Part shown: positions 24,127 to 33,519 of the stretch, piece by piece
How the letters are laid out: each line of letters starts with the position of its first letter
How positions within the stretch are numbered: the first letter of the stretch is position 1
Origin: Anaeromyxobacter sp. Fw109-5
Lineage (GTDB): Bacteria; Myxococcota; Myxococcia; Myxococcales; Anaeromyxobacteraceae
Length of the DNA stretch: 64,000 bases
Assembly: GCF_000017505.1 (NCBI RefSeq)
Contig: NC_009675.1
Location: 992,001-1,056,000, forward strand
Direction: 5' to 3'
Position numbers and translations under genes: made by a program
The notes under the pieces: generated by a model
Database searches by the model: none
What the model saw: the letters and a program-made list of their open reading frames with translations, nothing else
Told to the model about the DNA's origin: nothing

Positions 24127-25445
24127 GCCGCGCGCCCCCCGCCGGCGTCCTCCGGACGCGCGGGCAGGACGAGCTCGGCAGCGGTGCCGCCGCCCGGCCG
24201 CGGCGCCAGCACGAGCTCGCCGCCGTGCTGCCGCGCCAGGGCGCGCGCGATGGTGAGGCCGAGGCCGGAGCCGCGCGGCTTGGTGGTGGCCCCGGGCGAG
24301 AAGAGCGCGTCGGCGAGCGACGGATCGACGCCGCGGCCGCGGTCGAGCACGCGCACCCGGGCGCCGCCGCCGGGATCGAGGGACGCCTCGACCTCGACCT
24401 GGGCGCGGGCGGGGCTCGCGTCGAGCGCGTTCTGCACGAGGTTGATGAGGATCTGCTTCACCTTGCGCGGATCGCAGCGGGCGGACACCCCTTCCGCCCG
24501 GACCACGATGGCGACGTCGCGCTCGCGCGCCATCCCCTCGTGCAGCGCCGCGACCTCCGCGCACAGCCCGCCGAGCTCCGCGTCCCCGAGCGCGAGCGGC
24601 ACGAGCGGGCGGGAGAAGTTCAGGAACTCGTCCAGGATCGCCTGCATCCGGTCGACCTCGCGGCGGAGCACCTGCAGCCGCTCGACGGCCTTCCCCTCGG
24701 GGAGCCCCGGCGCGAGCAGCCCCGCGAGCCCCTTCACGCTCGCCAGCGGATTCTTGAGCTCGTGCGCGATCTCGGCGGAGAGCGCGGTGAGCTCCTCGGC
24801 GCGCTCCGCGTGCGCCTCGAGCGAGGCCTGCTGCGCCGCCAGCGCGCGCCGGATCATCCGGTCGAACGACCACCGGGTGGCGCGCCCGGCGCCGCTCGAG
24901 AACAGGAACACCAGGGAGAGCATCGCCGCGTGCGTGTAGAGGAAGGCGGGCGGCCCGATGCGGGGACCGCCGCCGAACACCTGCAGGTTCAGCTCCGCGA
25001 ACGCGCCGGAGGCGCCGAGCGCGGCGAGCCCGAACACCGCCGCCGCCTGCACGGTGGAGAGGAGCAGGCTCGCGCGCCACGGCAGGAACACCCCGCCGAT
25101 CATCCCGAGCGGCACGGCGATGTAGAGGAACGGGCTCGCGAGGCCGCCCGTGACGGCGGTGATCCCCATCTGCCAGACCGTCGCGATGATGAGGTTGCGC
25201 GGAACGGCACCGGGCGTGAACCCTCGCCGCCGGAAGCCGATCCACTCGCCGACGAAGAAGGCGCACATCCCCACGAGCGCCACGACGAGCGCGACGCGCC
25301 GCCACGGGGCGGGCTCGATCCAGGCGAGCCAGAGCGCCAGCGCCCCGATGGGCGGCAGCGCCGCGAGCCGCACGCCCGTCATCCGCCCGAAGAGGCGCGA
25401 GAGCTCCTCGTGCTGGATCTCGCGGTGGCCGGGAGGCGGGGGCAT
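24123..25445 (-). CDS. Membrane histidine kinase paired with the NtrC-type regulator
   Basis: A 440-residue kinase from the ATG at 25445 (MPPPPGHREIQHEELSRLFG). Six hydrophobic segments occupy about 25-185 with hardly any loop, so the sensor is probably the membrane domain itself. The phospho-acceptor is His228 in ALSAEIAHELKNPLASVKGL; the ATPase domain shows KQILINLVQNALDAS, DRGRGVD and GSGLGLTIARALA. It is the first gene of a two-gene minus-strand operon with the downstream NtrC-type regulator (ATGA overlap). Confidence 0.92.
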   Translation of the reverse strand: MPPPPGHREIQHEELSRLFGRMTGVRLAALPPIGALALWLAWIEPAPWRRVALVVALVGMCAFFVGEWIGFRRRGFTPGAVPRNLIIATVWQMGITAVTGGLASPFLYIAVPLGMIGGVFLPWRASLLLSTVQAAAVFGLAALGASGAFAELNLQVFGGGPRIGPPAFLYTHAAMLSLVFLFSSGAGRATRWSFDRMIRRALAAQQASLEAHAERAEELTALSAEIAHELKNPLASVKGLAGLLAPGLPEGKAVERLQVLRREVDRMQAILDEFLNFSRPLVPLALGDAELGGLCAEVAALHEGMARERDVAIVVRAEGVSARCDPRKVKQILINLVQNALDASPARAQVEVEASLDPGGGARVRVLDRGRGVDPSLADALFSPGATTKPRGSGLGLTIARALARQHGGELVLAPRPGGGTAAELVLPARPEDAGGGRAA

Positions 25446-25509
25446 GGAGGGGACCTCGTTCCGGCCCGAGAAGATACGCCCGCGCGCGCGCCGCCGCATG
25501 CTTCGCACC

Positions 25510-27036
25510 TCAGGGTCCGCGCCCGGCGGCCCGGTCGAGTGAGATGCGCGCCTGGGCGGAGCGGGCGCGGGCGTCGGCGAGCTGGACGTCGGCCGCGTAC
25601 AGCCGATCGTTCGCGTCGATCACGTCGAGGAAGGAGGCGACCCCCGCCTCGTAGCTGCGGCGCGCGGACGCGGCGGCGTCTCCCGCGAGGCGGCCCTGGG
25701 TCTCCGCCAGGCGGAGCCGCTCGCGGGCGACGGAGACGTCGCGCAGGGCGTCCCGGACCTGCTGGACGATGGCGAGCCGCTGCGCCTCCGCCGCCGCCTC
25801 GGCCCCGGCGCGCTGCGCCTCGGCCTGGCGGCGCTTCCCGTAGCGGAGCCCGCCGTCGTAGAGCGGCCAGGTGAGGTCCACGGTGGCGCGCCAGCCCTCC
25901 TGCTCGCCCGTGGGGTAGGGGACGTCGGAGGCGAAGATCGAGGCGCCGGCCGAGAGCTGCGGCGCGAGCCGCGCCCACGCCCCGCGCACCTGCGCGCCGG
26001 CGGCGTCCACCTGCGCGCGCTGCGCGGCGAGCTCCGGCCGGGCCGCGAGCGCGGCCTCGACGAGGGACCCGTCGTCCGCGGGCGGCGCCACCTCTCCGGC
26101 CGGCACCGCGACGCGCACGGGGGTCTCGCGCCCGAGGAGGATCCCGAGCGCGAGGCGGGCGCGCTCCAGCTCCGCGCGCGCGCGCACGAGATCGCTCTCG
26201 CGGCGCACCTGCTCGGTCCGCGCGCGCAGCGCGTCGAGCGGCGGCGCGGTGCCCGCCGCCACGCGCCGCTCGGCGCTCCGGGCGAGCTCGGCCGCGCTCT
26301 CGACGGCGCGCTCCGAGGCCGCGACCGCCTCGTCGGCCGCCACGGTCCCGTGCGCCGCCTGGGCGAACCCGGCGCGCACCTCGCGCCGCGTGGCCTCGGC
26401 GGAGAGCGACGCCGCGCGGGCGCCGCTGCGCGCGGCGGACAGCTCGAACCAGGCGTTCGGGACGACGAGGGGGACGCGCGCCGCGCCGGAGACGACGAAC
26501 TGCTCCAGCGGCTGCATCACGATGCGCTCCGGCCGCGGCGCGCCGGGCTCCGTCGGGACGAGGCCGGGCTGGACGGCCGCCTCGTCGCTGTTGCGCGTGT
26601 AGCTCGCGCCGGCCGAGAGGGTGGGGAGGAGCGGCGACGCGGCCTGCCGCACGATCCCGCTCGCCTCGTCCGCGCGCGCCCGCGCCTGGGCGACGGAGAG
26701 GTTCTGCGCGTCGAGCTCGGCCAGCGCGTCGGCGAGGGGGAGGGTGGGGACGTCGGTCGAGGTCGGGGTCCCTCGACTCCGCTCCGTCGCTGACGGTGCG
26801 TCGCGCAGCCCGTCCTGAGCGTAGCGGCCGGAGGCCGCGGAGTCGAAGGGCTCGGGATGACCGGCCTCGAGAGATCCGGTCGAGGTCGGCACCGCTCGCC
26901 CTTCCCCTGAGCCTGCCGAAGGGTCAGGGCGAGCGGATTCACTCGGCCGCTCGTAATGAGCCTTCGAGGTCGGGACCGGGATCGGGGTCGTCCCCGCCGC
27001 AGTCGCCATCCACAGAGCCAGCACCGTCTCGATCAT
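25510..27036 (-). CDS. TolC-family outer-membrane efflux protein with repeat-derived N-terminal insert
   Basis: A 508-residue protein. After a signal-like start at 27036 (IETVLALWMATAAGTTP) comes an unusual Ser/Pro/Gly-rich stretch at about 25-105 that is encoded by dispersed repeat DNA, then a typical TolC body with two internally similar halves (LPLADALAELDAQNLSVAQA ... VARERLRLAETQGRLAGDAA, SYEAGVASFLDVIDANDRLY). It should form the outer-membrane channel for the divergently encoded exporter. The long Ala/Arg-rich coiled coils fit the alpha-barrel. The insert is likely periplasmic or cleaved; its effect is unknown. Confidence 0.87.
   Translation of the reverse strand: MIETVLALWMATAAGTTPIPVPTSKAHYERPSESARPDPSAGSGEGRAVPTSTGSLEAGHPEPFDSAASGRYAQDGLRDAPSATERSRGTPTSTDVPTLPLADALAELDAQNLSVAQARARADEASGIVRQAASPLLPTLSAGASYTRNSDEAAVQPGLVPTEPGAPRPERIVMQPLEQFVVSGAARVPLVVPNAWFELSAARSGARAASLSAEATRREVRAGFAQAAHGTVAADEAVAASERAVESAAELARSAERRVAAGTAPPLDALRARTEQVRRESDLVRARAELERARLALGILLGRETPVRVAVPAGEVAPPADDGSLVEAALAARPELAAQRAQVDAAGAQVRGAWARLAPQLSAGASIFASDVPYPTGEQEGWRATVDLTWPLYDGGLRYGKRRQAEAQRAGAEAAAEAQRLAIVQQVRDALRDVSVARERLRLAETQGRLAGDAAASARRSYEAGVASFLDVIDANDRLYAADVQLADARARSAQARISLDRAAGRGP
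26762..26965. repeat. Dispersed repeat R2 plus a REP-like palindrome, inside the TolC gene
   Basis: CGTCGCGCAGCCCGTCCTGAGC-type sequence at 26799-26844 and GCTCGGGATGACCGGCC-type sequence at 26850-26888 recur at 50372-50418 and 50464-50502; the spacer between the two blocks is 5 bases here and about 45 there. Next to it lies a palindrome with arms CCGCTCGCCC (26892-26901) and GGGCGAGCGG (26927-26936) and a core CTGAGCCTGCCGAAG related to the R3 elements at 1615-1766. All of it is read in frame as part of the TolC precursor. Confidence 0.75.
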
Positions 27037-27306
27037 CCATCCCTCCCGCGGCGCGCTCGCCGGGCTCGGGATCCGTGAGCAATCCCGATGCCCGCCCGTG
27101 GTCGCTGCGCCGGCGCGGACTTCCGCGCTGGCGAGCGGGGGCGCCCTGTCAGGCATTCCGAAAGGGCTGTCGGATCTCCTTACAGTGGAGCGAGCCATGG
27201 TCCCCGAAACACGCGCTTCCGCGGCCTCCCTTCGGCGGCGGGCGCGGCACGGGGTTTGCGCTTCCGGATCGGTCCCCGCCCGTCGGCGGGGCCAGGAGAG
27301 TCACCG

Positions 27307-28350
27307 ATGCGCCGAGTCGTCGCCGTCCTCGTCGTGCTCACCGTGGTCCTCGGCGGTCTCATCGCGCTGCGCCTCTGGACGCAGGCGCGCGCGCTCGCTG
27401 CGCCCTCCGGCGGCTCCGGCGAGATCGAGGGGATCGACGTCGACCTGTCGTCGCGGGTGGGCGCGCGCATCCTCGAGATCCGCGTCCGCGAGGGGGACCC
27501 CGTGAAGGCGGGCGACCTGCTCGTCCGGCTGGACTGCGCCGATCCCGCCGCCCAGCTCGCCGAGGCGACGGCGCGCCTCGAGGCCGCGCGCGCGCAGGCG
27601 ATCGCGGCGGGCGCGCAGATCCAGGCCTCGCGGCGCGCGCGCACCGCGGCGGGCGCCTCCGAGGAGGCCGCGCGGGCGCAGGCGGCCGCCCTCGGCGCGC
27701 AGGCCGAGGCGGCGGCGCGCCAGGCGAAGCGGCTCGAGGCGCTGCCGCAGGACGTCCCCGCCTCGAGCATCGATCAGACGCGCGCGTCCGCCTCCGGGCT
27801 GGAGCACCAGACCGCGGCGGCGAAGGCGCAGGCGCTCGCGAGCGCCGCGCAGGCGCGCGCCGCGGACGTCGGCATCCGGTCGGCGAGCGCGCAGGCCGAG
27901 GCGGCGACGGCGCAGATGCGCGCGGCCGAGGCGGCGGTGGAGCGCGCGAAGATCCTGGTGGGCGAGTGCGACGTGCGCGCGCCGCGGGACGCCGAGGTCG
28001 CGACGCTGCCGCACGAGGCGGGAGAGCTGGTCTCCCCGGGCGCCATCCTCGCGCGCCTCGTCGATCTGTCGGAGGTCACGGCCACGTTCTACCTGCCGAA
28101 CGCGGAGGTCGGCGCGGTGAAGCCCGGCGCGAGGGCCGTGATCGTGGCGGACGCGTTCCCGGAGGAGCGGTTCGAGGGGACGATCCGCACGGTGGCGCTC
28201 GAGGCGGAGTTCACGCCGCGCAACATCCAGACCCGCACCGATCGCGACCGCCTCGTCTACCCGGTGGAGGTGACCGTGAAGAACCGGGGCGGGAAGCTGC
28301 GCGCCGGGATGCCGGTGCAGGTGACGCTCGACGAGGGGAAGCGGCAGTGA
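27307..28350 (+). CDS. HlyD-type membrane-fusion protein (YbhG-like)
   Basis: A 347-residue periplasmic adaptor: one N-terminal membrane helix (RRVVAVLVVLTVVLGGLIAL), a lipoyl-like half motif (RVGARILEIRVREGDPVKAGDLLVRLD), a long Ala-rich coiled coil at about 85-215, the second lipoyl half (CDVRAPRDAEVATLPHEAGELVSPG) and a beta-barrel (VTATFYLPNAEVGAVKPGA). It links the inner-membrane ABC exporter to an outer-membrane channel, most likely the divergent TolC-family protein. AGGAGAG precedes the ATG. It heads a five-gene run with 4-base overlaps. Confidence 0.9.
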   Translation: MRRVVAVLVVLTVVLGGLIALRLWTQARALAAPSGGSGEIEGIDVDLSSRVGARILEIRVREGDPVKAGDLLVRLDCADPAAQLAEATARLEAARAQAIAAGAQIQASRRARTAAGASEEAARAQAAALGAQAEAAARQAKRLEALPQDVPASSIDQTRASASGLEHQTAAAKAQALASAAQARAADVGIRSASAQAEAATAQMRAAEAAVERAKILVGECDVRAPRDAEVATLPHEAGELVSPGAILARLVDLSEVTATFYLPNAEVGAVKPGARAVIVADAFPEERFEGTIRTVALEAEFTPRNIQTRTDRDRLVYPVEVTVKNRGGKLRAGMPVQVTLDEGKRQ

Positions 28351-29300
28351 CGGAGCCGCACCCCGACCGCGGCGGGGGCGCCCCGCCCTCCGGCGCGCCG
28401 CCCGCGCTCGCCGCGCGCGGGCTCGTGCGCCGCTTCGGCGCGGTCACGGCCCTCGACGGGCTCACCTTCGAGGTCGGCCGGGGAGAGCTCTACGGGCTCG
28501 TCGGCCCGGACGGCGCAGGCAAGACCACCGCCATCCGCGCGCTCGCCGGGCTCATCCGCCTCGACGGCGGCGACGCGCGGGTGCTGGGGCTCGCCGCCGA
28601 CGACCGGGCGGTGCGCGAGCGCGTCGGGCTCATGCCCCAGCAGTTCAGCCTGTACCGCGACCTCTCGGTGGGCGAGAACCTCCGCTTCTTCGCGCGCGTG
28701 TTCGTGCTGCCGCGGGAGGTGTACCGCGCCCGCGCCGCGCGGCTCCTCGAGATCACCCGCCTCGGTCCGTTCCTGGACCGCCGCGCCGACGCCCTCTCCG
28801 GCGGCATGTACAAGAAGCTCGCCCTCGCCTGCGCCCTGCTGCACGAGCCCGAGGTGCTGCTCCTCGACGAGCCGACCAACGGCGTCGACCCCGTCTCGCG
28901 CCGGGAGCTCTGGGCGCTGCTGCACGAGTTCGTGCACGCAGGCATGACGGTGCTCGTCTCCACCCCGTACATGGACGAGGCCGAGCGCTGCGGGCGGGTG
29001 GCGCTCGTGCACCGCGGGCGCCTCCTGGTCGAGGGGACCCCGCCCGCGCTCATCGCCGGCTTCCGCGACGAGGCCTTCGAGGTCCGCGGCGGGGACCGCG
29101 ATCGGGTGGAGGCCGAGCTCGGGCGTACACCCGCGGTGCGCGCCGCGTCCCCCGCCGGCGAGCGGCTCCGCGTCATCGTGGCGCGCGGCGCGGCGCCGGA
29201 GCTGGCCCGGGCGCTCGCGCCGCTCGGGGCCGCGCTCGAGCCGGTCGCGCCGGACTTCGAGGACCTGTTCCTGTCGCGCATCCGGGAGGAGGAGGCGTGA
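28347..29300 (+). CDS. ABC transporter ATPase (first half of YbhF-like pair)
   Basis: A 317-residue ATP-binding subunit: Walker A GPDGAGKTT (note Asp in place of the usual Asn), Q loop in GLMPQQFSLY, signature LSGGMYKKLALACAL and Walker B VLLLDEPTNGVDP, with a C-terminal extension typical of ABC-2 drug exporters. GTG start overlaps the adaptor gene by four bases. It corresponds to the first cassette of E. coli YbhF; here the two cassettes are separate genes. Confidence 0.9.
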   Translation: MTEPHPDRGGGAPPSGAPPALAARGLVRRFGAVTALDGLTFEVGRGELYGLVGPDGAGKTTAIRALAGLIRLDGGDARVLGLAADDRAVRERVGLMPQQFSLYRDLSVGENLRFFARVFVLPREVYRARAARLLEITRLGPFLDRRADALSGGMYKKLALACALLHEPEVLLLDEPTNGVDPVSRRELWALLHEFVHAGMTVLVSTPYMDEAERCGRVALVHRGRLLVEGTPPALIAGFRDEAFEVRGGDRDRVEAELGRTPAVRAASPAGERLRVIVARGAAPELARALAPLGAALEPVAPDFEDLFLSRIREEEA

Positions 29301-30241
29301 GCGCCCCCGTCATCGAGGCGCGACAGCTCACGCGCCGCTTCGGCTCCTTCACCGCGGTGGACGCGGTGAGCTTCGAGGTGGAGCGCGGCGAGATCTTCGG
29401 CTACCTCGGCGCGAACGGCGCCGGGAAGTCCACCACCATCCGCATGCTCAACGGGCTGCTCGCGCCGACGAGCGGCACCGCCCGCGTGGTCGGGCACGAC
29501 GTCGCCGCCGACCCCGAGGCGGTGAAGTCGGCCATCGGGTACATGTCCCAGAGGTTCTCCCTCTACCTGGACCTCCCGGTCATGGAGAACCTGCTCTTCT
29601 TCGGCGGGGCCTACGGGCTCTCCGGCCAGCCGCTGCGGCGGCGGGCCGGGGAGCTGCTCGAGCTCACCGGGCTCGCGGGGCAGGACCGGACCATCACCGG
29701 CGCGCTCCCCGGCGGCATGCGCCAGCGGCTCGCCCTCGCCGGCGCCATCCTCCACCGGCCGGGCGTGGTGTTCCTCGACGAGCCCACCGCGGGCGTGGAC
29801 CCGCTGGCCCGCCGCGCCTTCTGGCGCCTCATCCGCGAGCTGTCCAACGGAGGGACGACGGTGTTCGTCACGACGCACTACCTCGACGAGGCGGAGTACT
29901 GCCGACGCATCGGGCTCATGGTGGACGGGCGGCTCGTGGCGCTCGACTCGCCGGCGGGCCTGAAGCGCACCTGGGTCCCCGACCGCCTGCTGGTCGCGCG
30001 CGGCCACGGGCTCGCGGGCGCCGCGGCGGCGCTGGCGCGGCGCGAGGGCGTCCGCTCCGTGCAGCCCTTCGGCGCCGGGCTGCACCTGCGCGTCGATCCG
30101 GCGCGCCTCGACGAGCGGGAGGTGGCGCGGCTCCTCGCGGAGGGCGGCGGGCGCGAGGTGGTGGTGGAGCGCGCGGAGCCCTCGCTCGAGGACGTCTTCC
30201 TGGCGGTGGTGGGGCGCGAGTCGCGCGCGGAGGCGCCGTGA
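29297..30241 (+). CDS. ABC transporter ATPase (second half of YbhF-like pair)
   Basis: A 314-residue cassette: Walker A GANGAGKST, Q loop YMSQRFSLYLDLPV, signature ALPGGMRQRLALAGAI (Pro replaces Ser at its start), Walker B VVFLDEPTAGVDP and switch His in FVTTHYLDEAEY. GTG start overlaps the preceding ATPase gene. The two ATPases likely form a heterodimer driving the two permeases downstream. Confidence 0.9.
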   Translation: MSAPVIEARQLTRRFGSFTAVDAVSFEVERGEIFGYLGANGAGKSTTIRMLNGLLAPTSGTARVVGHDVAADPEAVKSAIGYMSQRFSLYLDLPVMENLLFFGGAYGLSGQPLRRRAGELLELTGLAGQDRTITGALPGGMRQRLALAGAILHRPGVVFLDEPTAGVDPLARRAFWRLIRELSNGGTTVFVTTHYLDEAEYCRRIGLMVDGRLVALDSPAGLKRTWVPDRLLVARGHGLAGAAAALARREGVRSVQPFGAGLHLRVDPARLDEREVARLLAEGGGREVVVERAEPSLEDVFLAVVGRESRAEAP

Positions 30242-31374
30242 ACGGACGGATGTCACGGGCGCTCGTGCGCGTCTACGCGATGGCCGCCAAGGAGGCGCGC
30301 CACATCCTCCGCGACCCGCGGACGCTCTACATGTCGCTCGGGATGCCCGTGCTGCTGCTGTTCCTGTTCGGCTACGGGGTCGCCTTCGACATCGATCGGA
30401 TCCCGCTCGCCGTCGTGGACCAGGACCGCACCGCGTCCTCGCGCGAGCTCGTCCGCGCGCTGACCGCCTCGCGCGAGCTCGTCGCCGCCGGCGAGCTGGC
30501 CGACCCCGCCGCCGCGCTCGGCGCGTTCCGGCGGGGGCGAGCCTCGGCCGCGCTGGTGGTGGAGGAGGGCTACGAGCGCGCGGTGCTGGCGCGCGAGGTG
30601 GTGCCGGTGCAGCTGCTCGTGGACGGGGCGGACGCGCTCGTCGCGAACCAGCTCCTCGCCAAGGCGGAGGCGCTCGTCCGCGCCGAGTCGCAGCGGCTGG
30701 GCCGCGCCGAGGTGGGGGCGAGGAGGCCGCCGGTCCAGGTGAAGGTCTGGACCCGGTACAACCCCGAGGGCCGCTCCGCGTTCTACATGGTGCCGGGGCT
30801 GGCGGCGTACCTGCTCGCCATCACCGCGGTGCTGCTCACCGCCCTCACCATCGCGGGCGAGTGGGAGCGCGGCTCGATGGAGCAGCTCTTCGCGTCGCCG
30901 ATCGGGCGCCTCGAGATCGTGCTGGGGAAGCTCCTGCCCTACCTCGCCCTCGGGCTGCTCGAGTTCCTGCTGGTGGTGGCGTTCGGGATGACCGCGTTCG
31001 ACCTGCCGATGCGGGGGAGCGCGATCGCCCTCGCGCTGCTCGGGCTGGTGTTCCTCGTCGGCATGCTCGGGCAGGGGCTGCTCGTCTCGGTGCTCGCGAA
31101 GAACCAGACCGTCGCCACGCAGGCGGGCGTCATGTCCTCCCTGCTCCCCTCGCTGCTGCTCTCCGGCATGATCTTCCCCATCGAGAACATGCCCTTGCCG
31201 CTCCAGCAGGTCTCGCGCGTGATCCCCGCGCGCTACCTCGTCCACGGCCTTCGCGGCGTGCTGCTCAAGGGGAACGCGCTCGACGTGCTCTGGCCGGACC
31301 TGCTGGCGCTCTCGATCTTCGCGGTGGTGGTGATCGCGCTCGCCACGGCGCGCTTCCAGCGGAGGCTCGCGTGA
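30238..31374 (+). CDS. ABC-2 type permease (YbhS/YbhR-like)
   Basis: A 378-residue permease with an N-terminal helix (LYMSLGMPVLLLFLFGYGVAF), a large extracytoplasmic domain at about 55-180 (AVVDQDRTASSRELVRAL ...), and five further helices from about 182 (LAAYLLAITAVLLTALTI ... LSIFAVVVIALATARF). This is the 6-helix ABC-2 membrane architecture. GTG start at 30238 overlaps the ATPase gene; an ATG at 30250 is the alternative. Confidence 0.9.
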   Translation: MNGRMSRALVRVYAMAAKEARHILRDPRTLYMSLGMPVLLLFLFGYGVAFDIDRIPLAVVDQDRTASSRELVRALTASRELVAAGELADPAAALGAFRRGRASAALVVEEGYERAVLAREVVPVQLLVDGADALVANQLLAKAEALVRAESQRLGRAEVGARRPPVQVKVWTRYNPEGRSAFYMVPGLAAYLLAITAVLLTALTIAGEWERGSMEQLFASPIGRLEIVLGKLLPYLALGLLEFLLVVAFGMTAFDLPMRGSAIALALLGLVFLVGMLGQGLLVSVLAKNQTVATQAGVMSSLLPSLLLSGMIFPIENMPLPLQQVSRVIPARYLVHGLRGVLLKGNALDVLWPDLLALSIFAVVVIALATARFQRRLA

Positions 31375-32519
31375 CCGCGCCCGTCCGTCCCTCCGCGCGC
31401 GTGCAGCTCGCGGCGGTGTTCCGCAAGGAGGTCCAGCAGACGGTGCGCGACCGGCGCGTCATGTTCATGCTCGTGGTCGCGCCGCTCATCCAGACGGTGG
31501 TCTTCGGGTTCGCGGTGGACTACGAGGTGGACCGGGTGACCACCGTGGTGGTGGACCCCGATCGCAGCGCGACCTCGCGCGAGGACGCGCGTCGCCTGCT
31601 CGCGGACGGCACGCTCCGGCCCGTGGGCGAGGCGGGCTCGGCGGACGCCGCGAGCGCGGCCATCGACGAGGGGAGGGCCTCGGCGGCGCTGGTGTTCGAG
31701 CGGCGCGCGGAGGCGGACCGGCTGTCGCGGCGGGGCCAGGAGGTGCAGGTGCTGCTCGACGGCACCGACCCGAACCGCACCACCGTCACGTCGGGCGCCG
31801 TGTCGCGCTTCTTCGCGGAGCTCGGCGAGCGGCTCGCCCGCGAGCAGCTCGCGACGGCGGGGGCCACCCCGCCCGCGCAGCTCCGGCCCGTCCCGCGCGT
31901 CGCGTTCAACCCGGGCCTCGAGACCGCGCCGTACATGGTGCCGGGCATCGCCGCCATGCTCCTCGTCATCGTGACGACCTTCACCTCGGCGATGGGGCTC
32001 GCGCGCGAGCGCGAGATGGGCACGCTCGAGCAGGTGCTCGTCACGCCGATCCGGCCGCTCCTGCTGCTGGTCGGGAAGATGGCGCCGTTCGTGGTCATCG
32101 GCCTCGTGGTCGTGACGCTGCTGGTCGGCGTCGGGACGTGGATCTTCGCCGTCCCCATCCGCGGCAGCCTCGGGCTGCTCTACCTCGGCACGATCCTGTA
32201 CCTGCTCACCACCCTCGGGGCGGGCCTGCTCATCTCCACCATGTCCGCGAACCAGCAGCAGGCGTTCCTGGGCGGGTTCCTCTTCACCATCCCGGCGGTG
32301 CTCCTCTCCGGGCTCATGACGCCCATCCTCGCCATGCCCGGCTGGCTGCGCCCGCTCACCCTCGTGAACCCCATCCGGTGGTACGCCGAGATCATGCGCG
32401 GCATCCTGCTGCGGGGCGCGGGGCTCGCGGACCTGTGGCTCGAGCTCCTGGTGCTGCTCGTCATCGGGGTGGCCATCGTCGCGGCGGCGACGCTCCGCTT
32501 CCACCGGCGCCTGGGCTAG
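31371..32519 (+). CDS. ABC-2 type permease, second subunit
   Basis: A 382-residue paralogue of the preceding permease with the same plan: first helix (VMFMLVVAPLIQTVVFGFAV), extracytoplasmic domain (VVVDPDRSATSREDARRLL) and five C-terminal helices (IAAMLLVIVTTFTSAMGL ... LLVLLVIGVAIVAAATLRF). GTG start overlaps the previous stop (GTGA). Together the five genes give a complete adaptor-ATPase-permease exporter of the YbhGFSR type; substrate likely a cationic or hydrophobic compound, by family knowledge only. Confidence 0.9.
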   Translation: MTAPVRPSARVQLAAVFRKEVQQTVRDRRVMFMLVVAPLIQTVVFGFAVDYEVDRVTTVVVDPDRSATSREDARRLLADGTLRPVGEAGSADAASAAIDEGRASAALVFERRAEADRLSRRGQEVQVLLDGTDPNRTTVTSGAVSRFFAELGERLAREQLATAGATPPAQLRPVPRVAFNPGLETAPYMVPGIAAMLLVIVTTFTSAMGLAREREMGTLEQVLVTPIRPLLLLVGKMAPFVVIGLVVVTLLVGVGTWIFAVPIRGSLGLLYLGTILYLLTTLGAGLLISTMSANQQQAFLGGFLFTIPAVLLSGLMTPILAMPGWLRPLTLVNPIRWYAEIMRGILLRGAGLADLWLELLVLLVIGVAIVAAATLRFHRRLG

Positions 32520-32589
32520 GGGCGCCGGCGCGGCGCCTCCCGCGCGGAACGGGCGCGCGGGCGTGCGGCGCGGTAGAGTCGCCGCGCCC

Positions 32590-33519
32590 ATGCGTCCGGT
32601 GGTCGAGATCCGGGAGGTCGGAAAGCGGTTCGGGAGCCTCACCGCGCTCGAGCGCGTCTCGCTCGAGATCCGCGCCGGGGAGATCTTCGCGCTGCTCGGC
32701 CCGAACGGCGCCGGGAAGACCACGCTCATCTCCATCGTCGCGGGCCTCCTCCGGGCCAGCGAGGGGGAGGTCCGGGTGCTGGGCCACGACGTCCAGCGCG
32801 ACTACCGCCGCACCCGCCGGGCCATCGGGCTCGTGCCGCAGGAGATCAACTTCGACCCGTTCTTCAACGTCGAGGAGACCCTCCGCATGCAGGCCGGCTA
32901 CTTCGGCGTGGACCTCACCGAGGAGCGGCTCGTCGAGATCCTGACCGCCCTGGACCTGCTCTCGAAGCGCGAGACGAACAGCCGCGCGCTCTCCGGCGGC
33001 ATGAAGCGGCGGCTCCTCATCGGCAAGGCGCTGGTGCACGAGCCGGCGGTGCTGTTCCTCGACGAGCCCACCGCCGGCGTGGACGTGGAGCTGCGCCGGG
33101 CGCTCTGGAGCTACGTGCGGCGCCTGCGCGAGCGGGGGACCACCATCGTGCTCACGACCCACTACCTCGAGGAGGCCGAGGAGCTCGCCGATCGCGTGGG
33201 CGTCATCGACCGCGGGCGCCTCCTCGTGGTGGAGGACAAGGACGCGCTCCTGTCGCGCCACGGCGCCAAGGTGCTGCGGCTCTCGCTCGCGCGCCCGCTC
33301 GCGGCGCTGCCCGCCGCCCTCGCCGCCGTCGGGGCGAGGCTCGCGCCGGGCGGGACGACGGTGACGTTCGAGGTCTCGGCGGGCGACGCGTTCGGGCCGC
33401 TCCTCGCGGCGGTGGCCGACGCGGGGCTCGCCGTGGCCGACGTGGAGACGCGGCGGACGACGCTCGAGGACGTGTTCGTGCGGCTCGTCTCGCGAGAGAG
33501 CGGAGGGGCGACGGCGTGA
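32590..33519 (+). CDS. ABC transporter ATPase (YadG-like)
   Basis: A 309-residue cassette: Walker A GPNGAGKTT, Q loop GLVPQEINFDPFFNVEETL, signature LSGGMKRRLLIGKAL, Walker B VLFLDEPTAGVDVE, switch His LTTHYLEEAEE, and a regulatory C-terminus. The ATG at 32590 is the best start (MRPVVEIREVGKRFG); the frame extends to a GTG at 32563 without support. It is 70 bases after the YbhGFSR-like operon and overlaps its own permease, making a separate two-gene exporter. Confidence 0.9.
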   Translation: MRPVVEIREVGKRFGSLTALERVSLEIRAGEIFALLGPNGAGKTTLISIVAGLLRASEGEVRVLGHDVQRDYRRTRRAIGLVPQEINFDPFFNVEETLRMQAGYFGVDLTEERLVEILTALDLLSKRETNSRALSGGMKRRLLIGKALVHEPAVLFLDEPTAGVDVELRRALWSYVRRLRERGTTIVLTTHYLEEAEELADRVGVIDRGRLLVVEDKDALLSRHGAKVLRLSLARPLAALPAALAAVGARLAPGGTTVTFEVSAGDAFGPLLAAVADAGLAVADVETRRTTLEDVFVRLVSRESGGATA

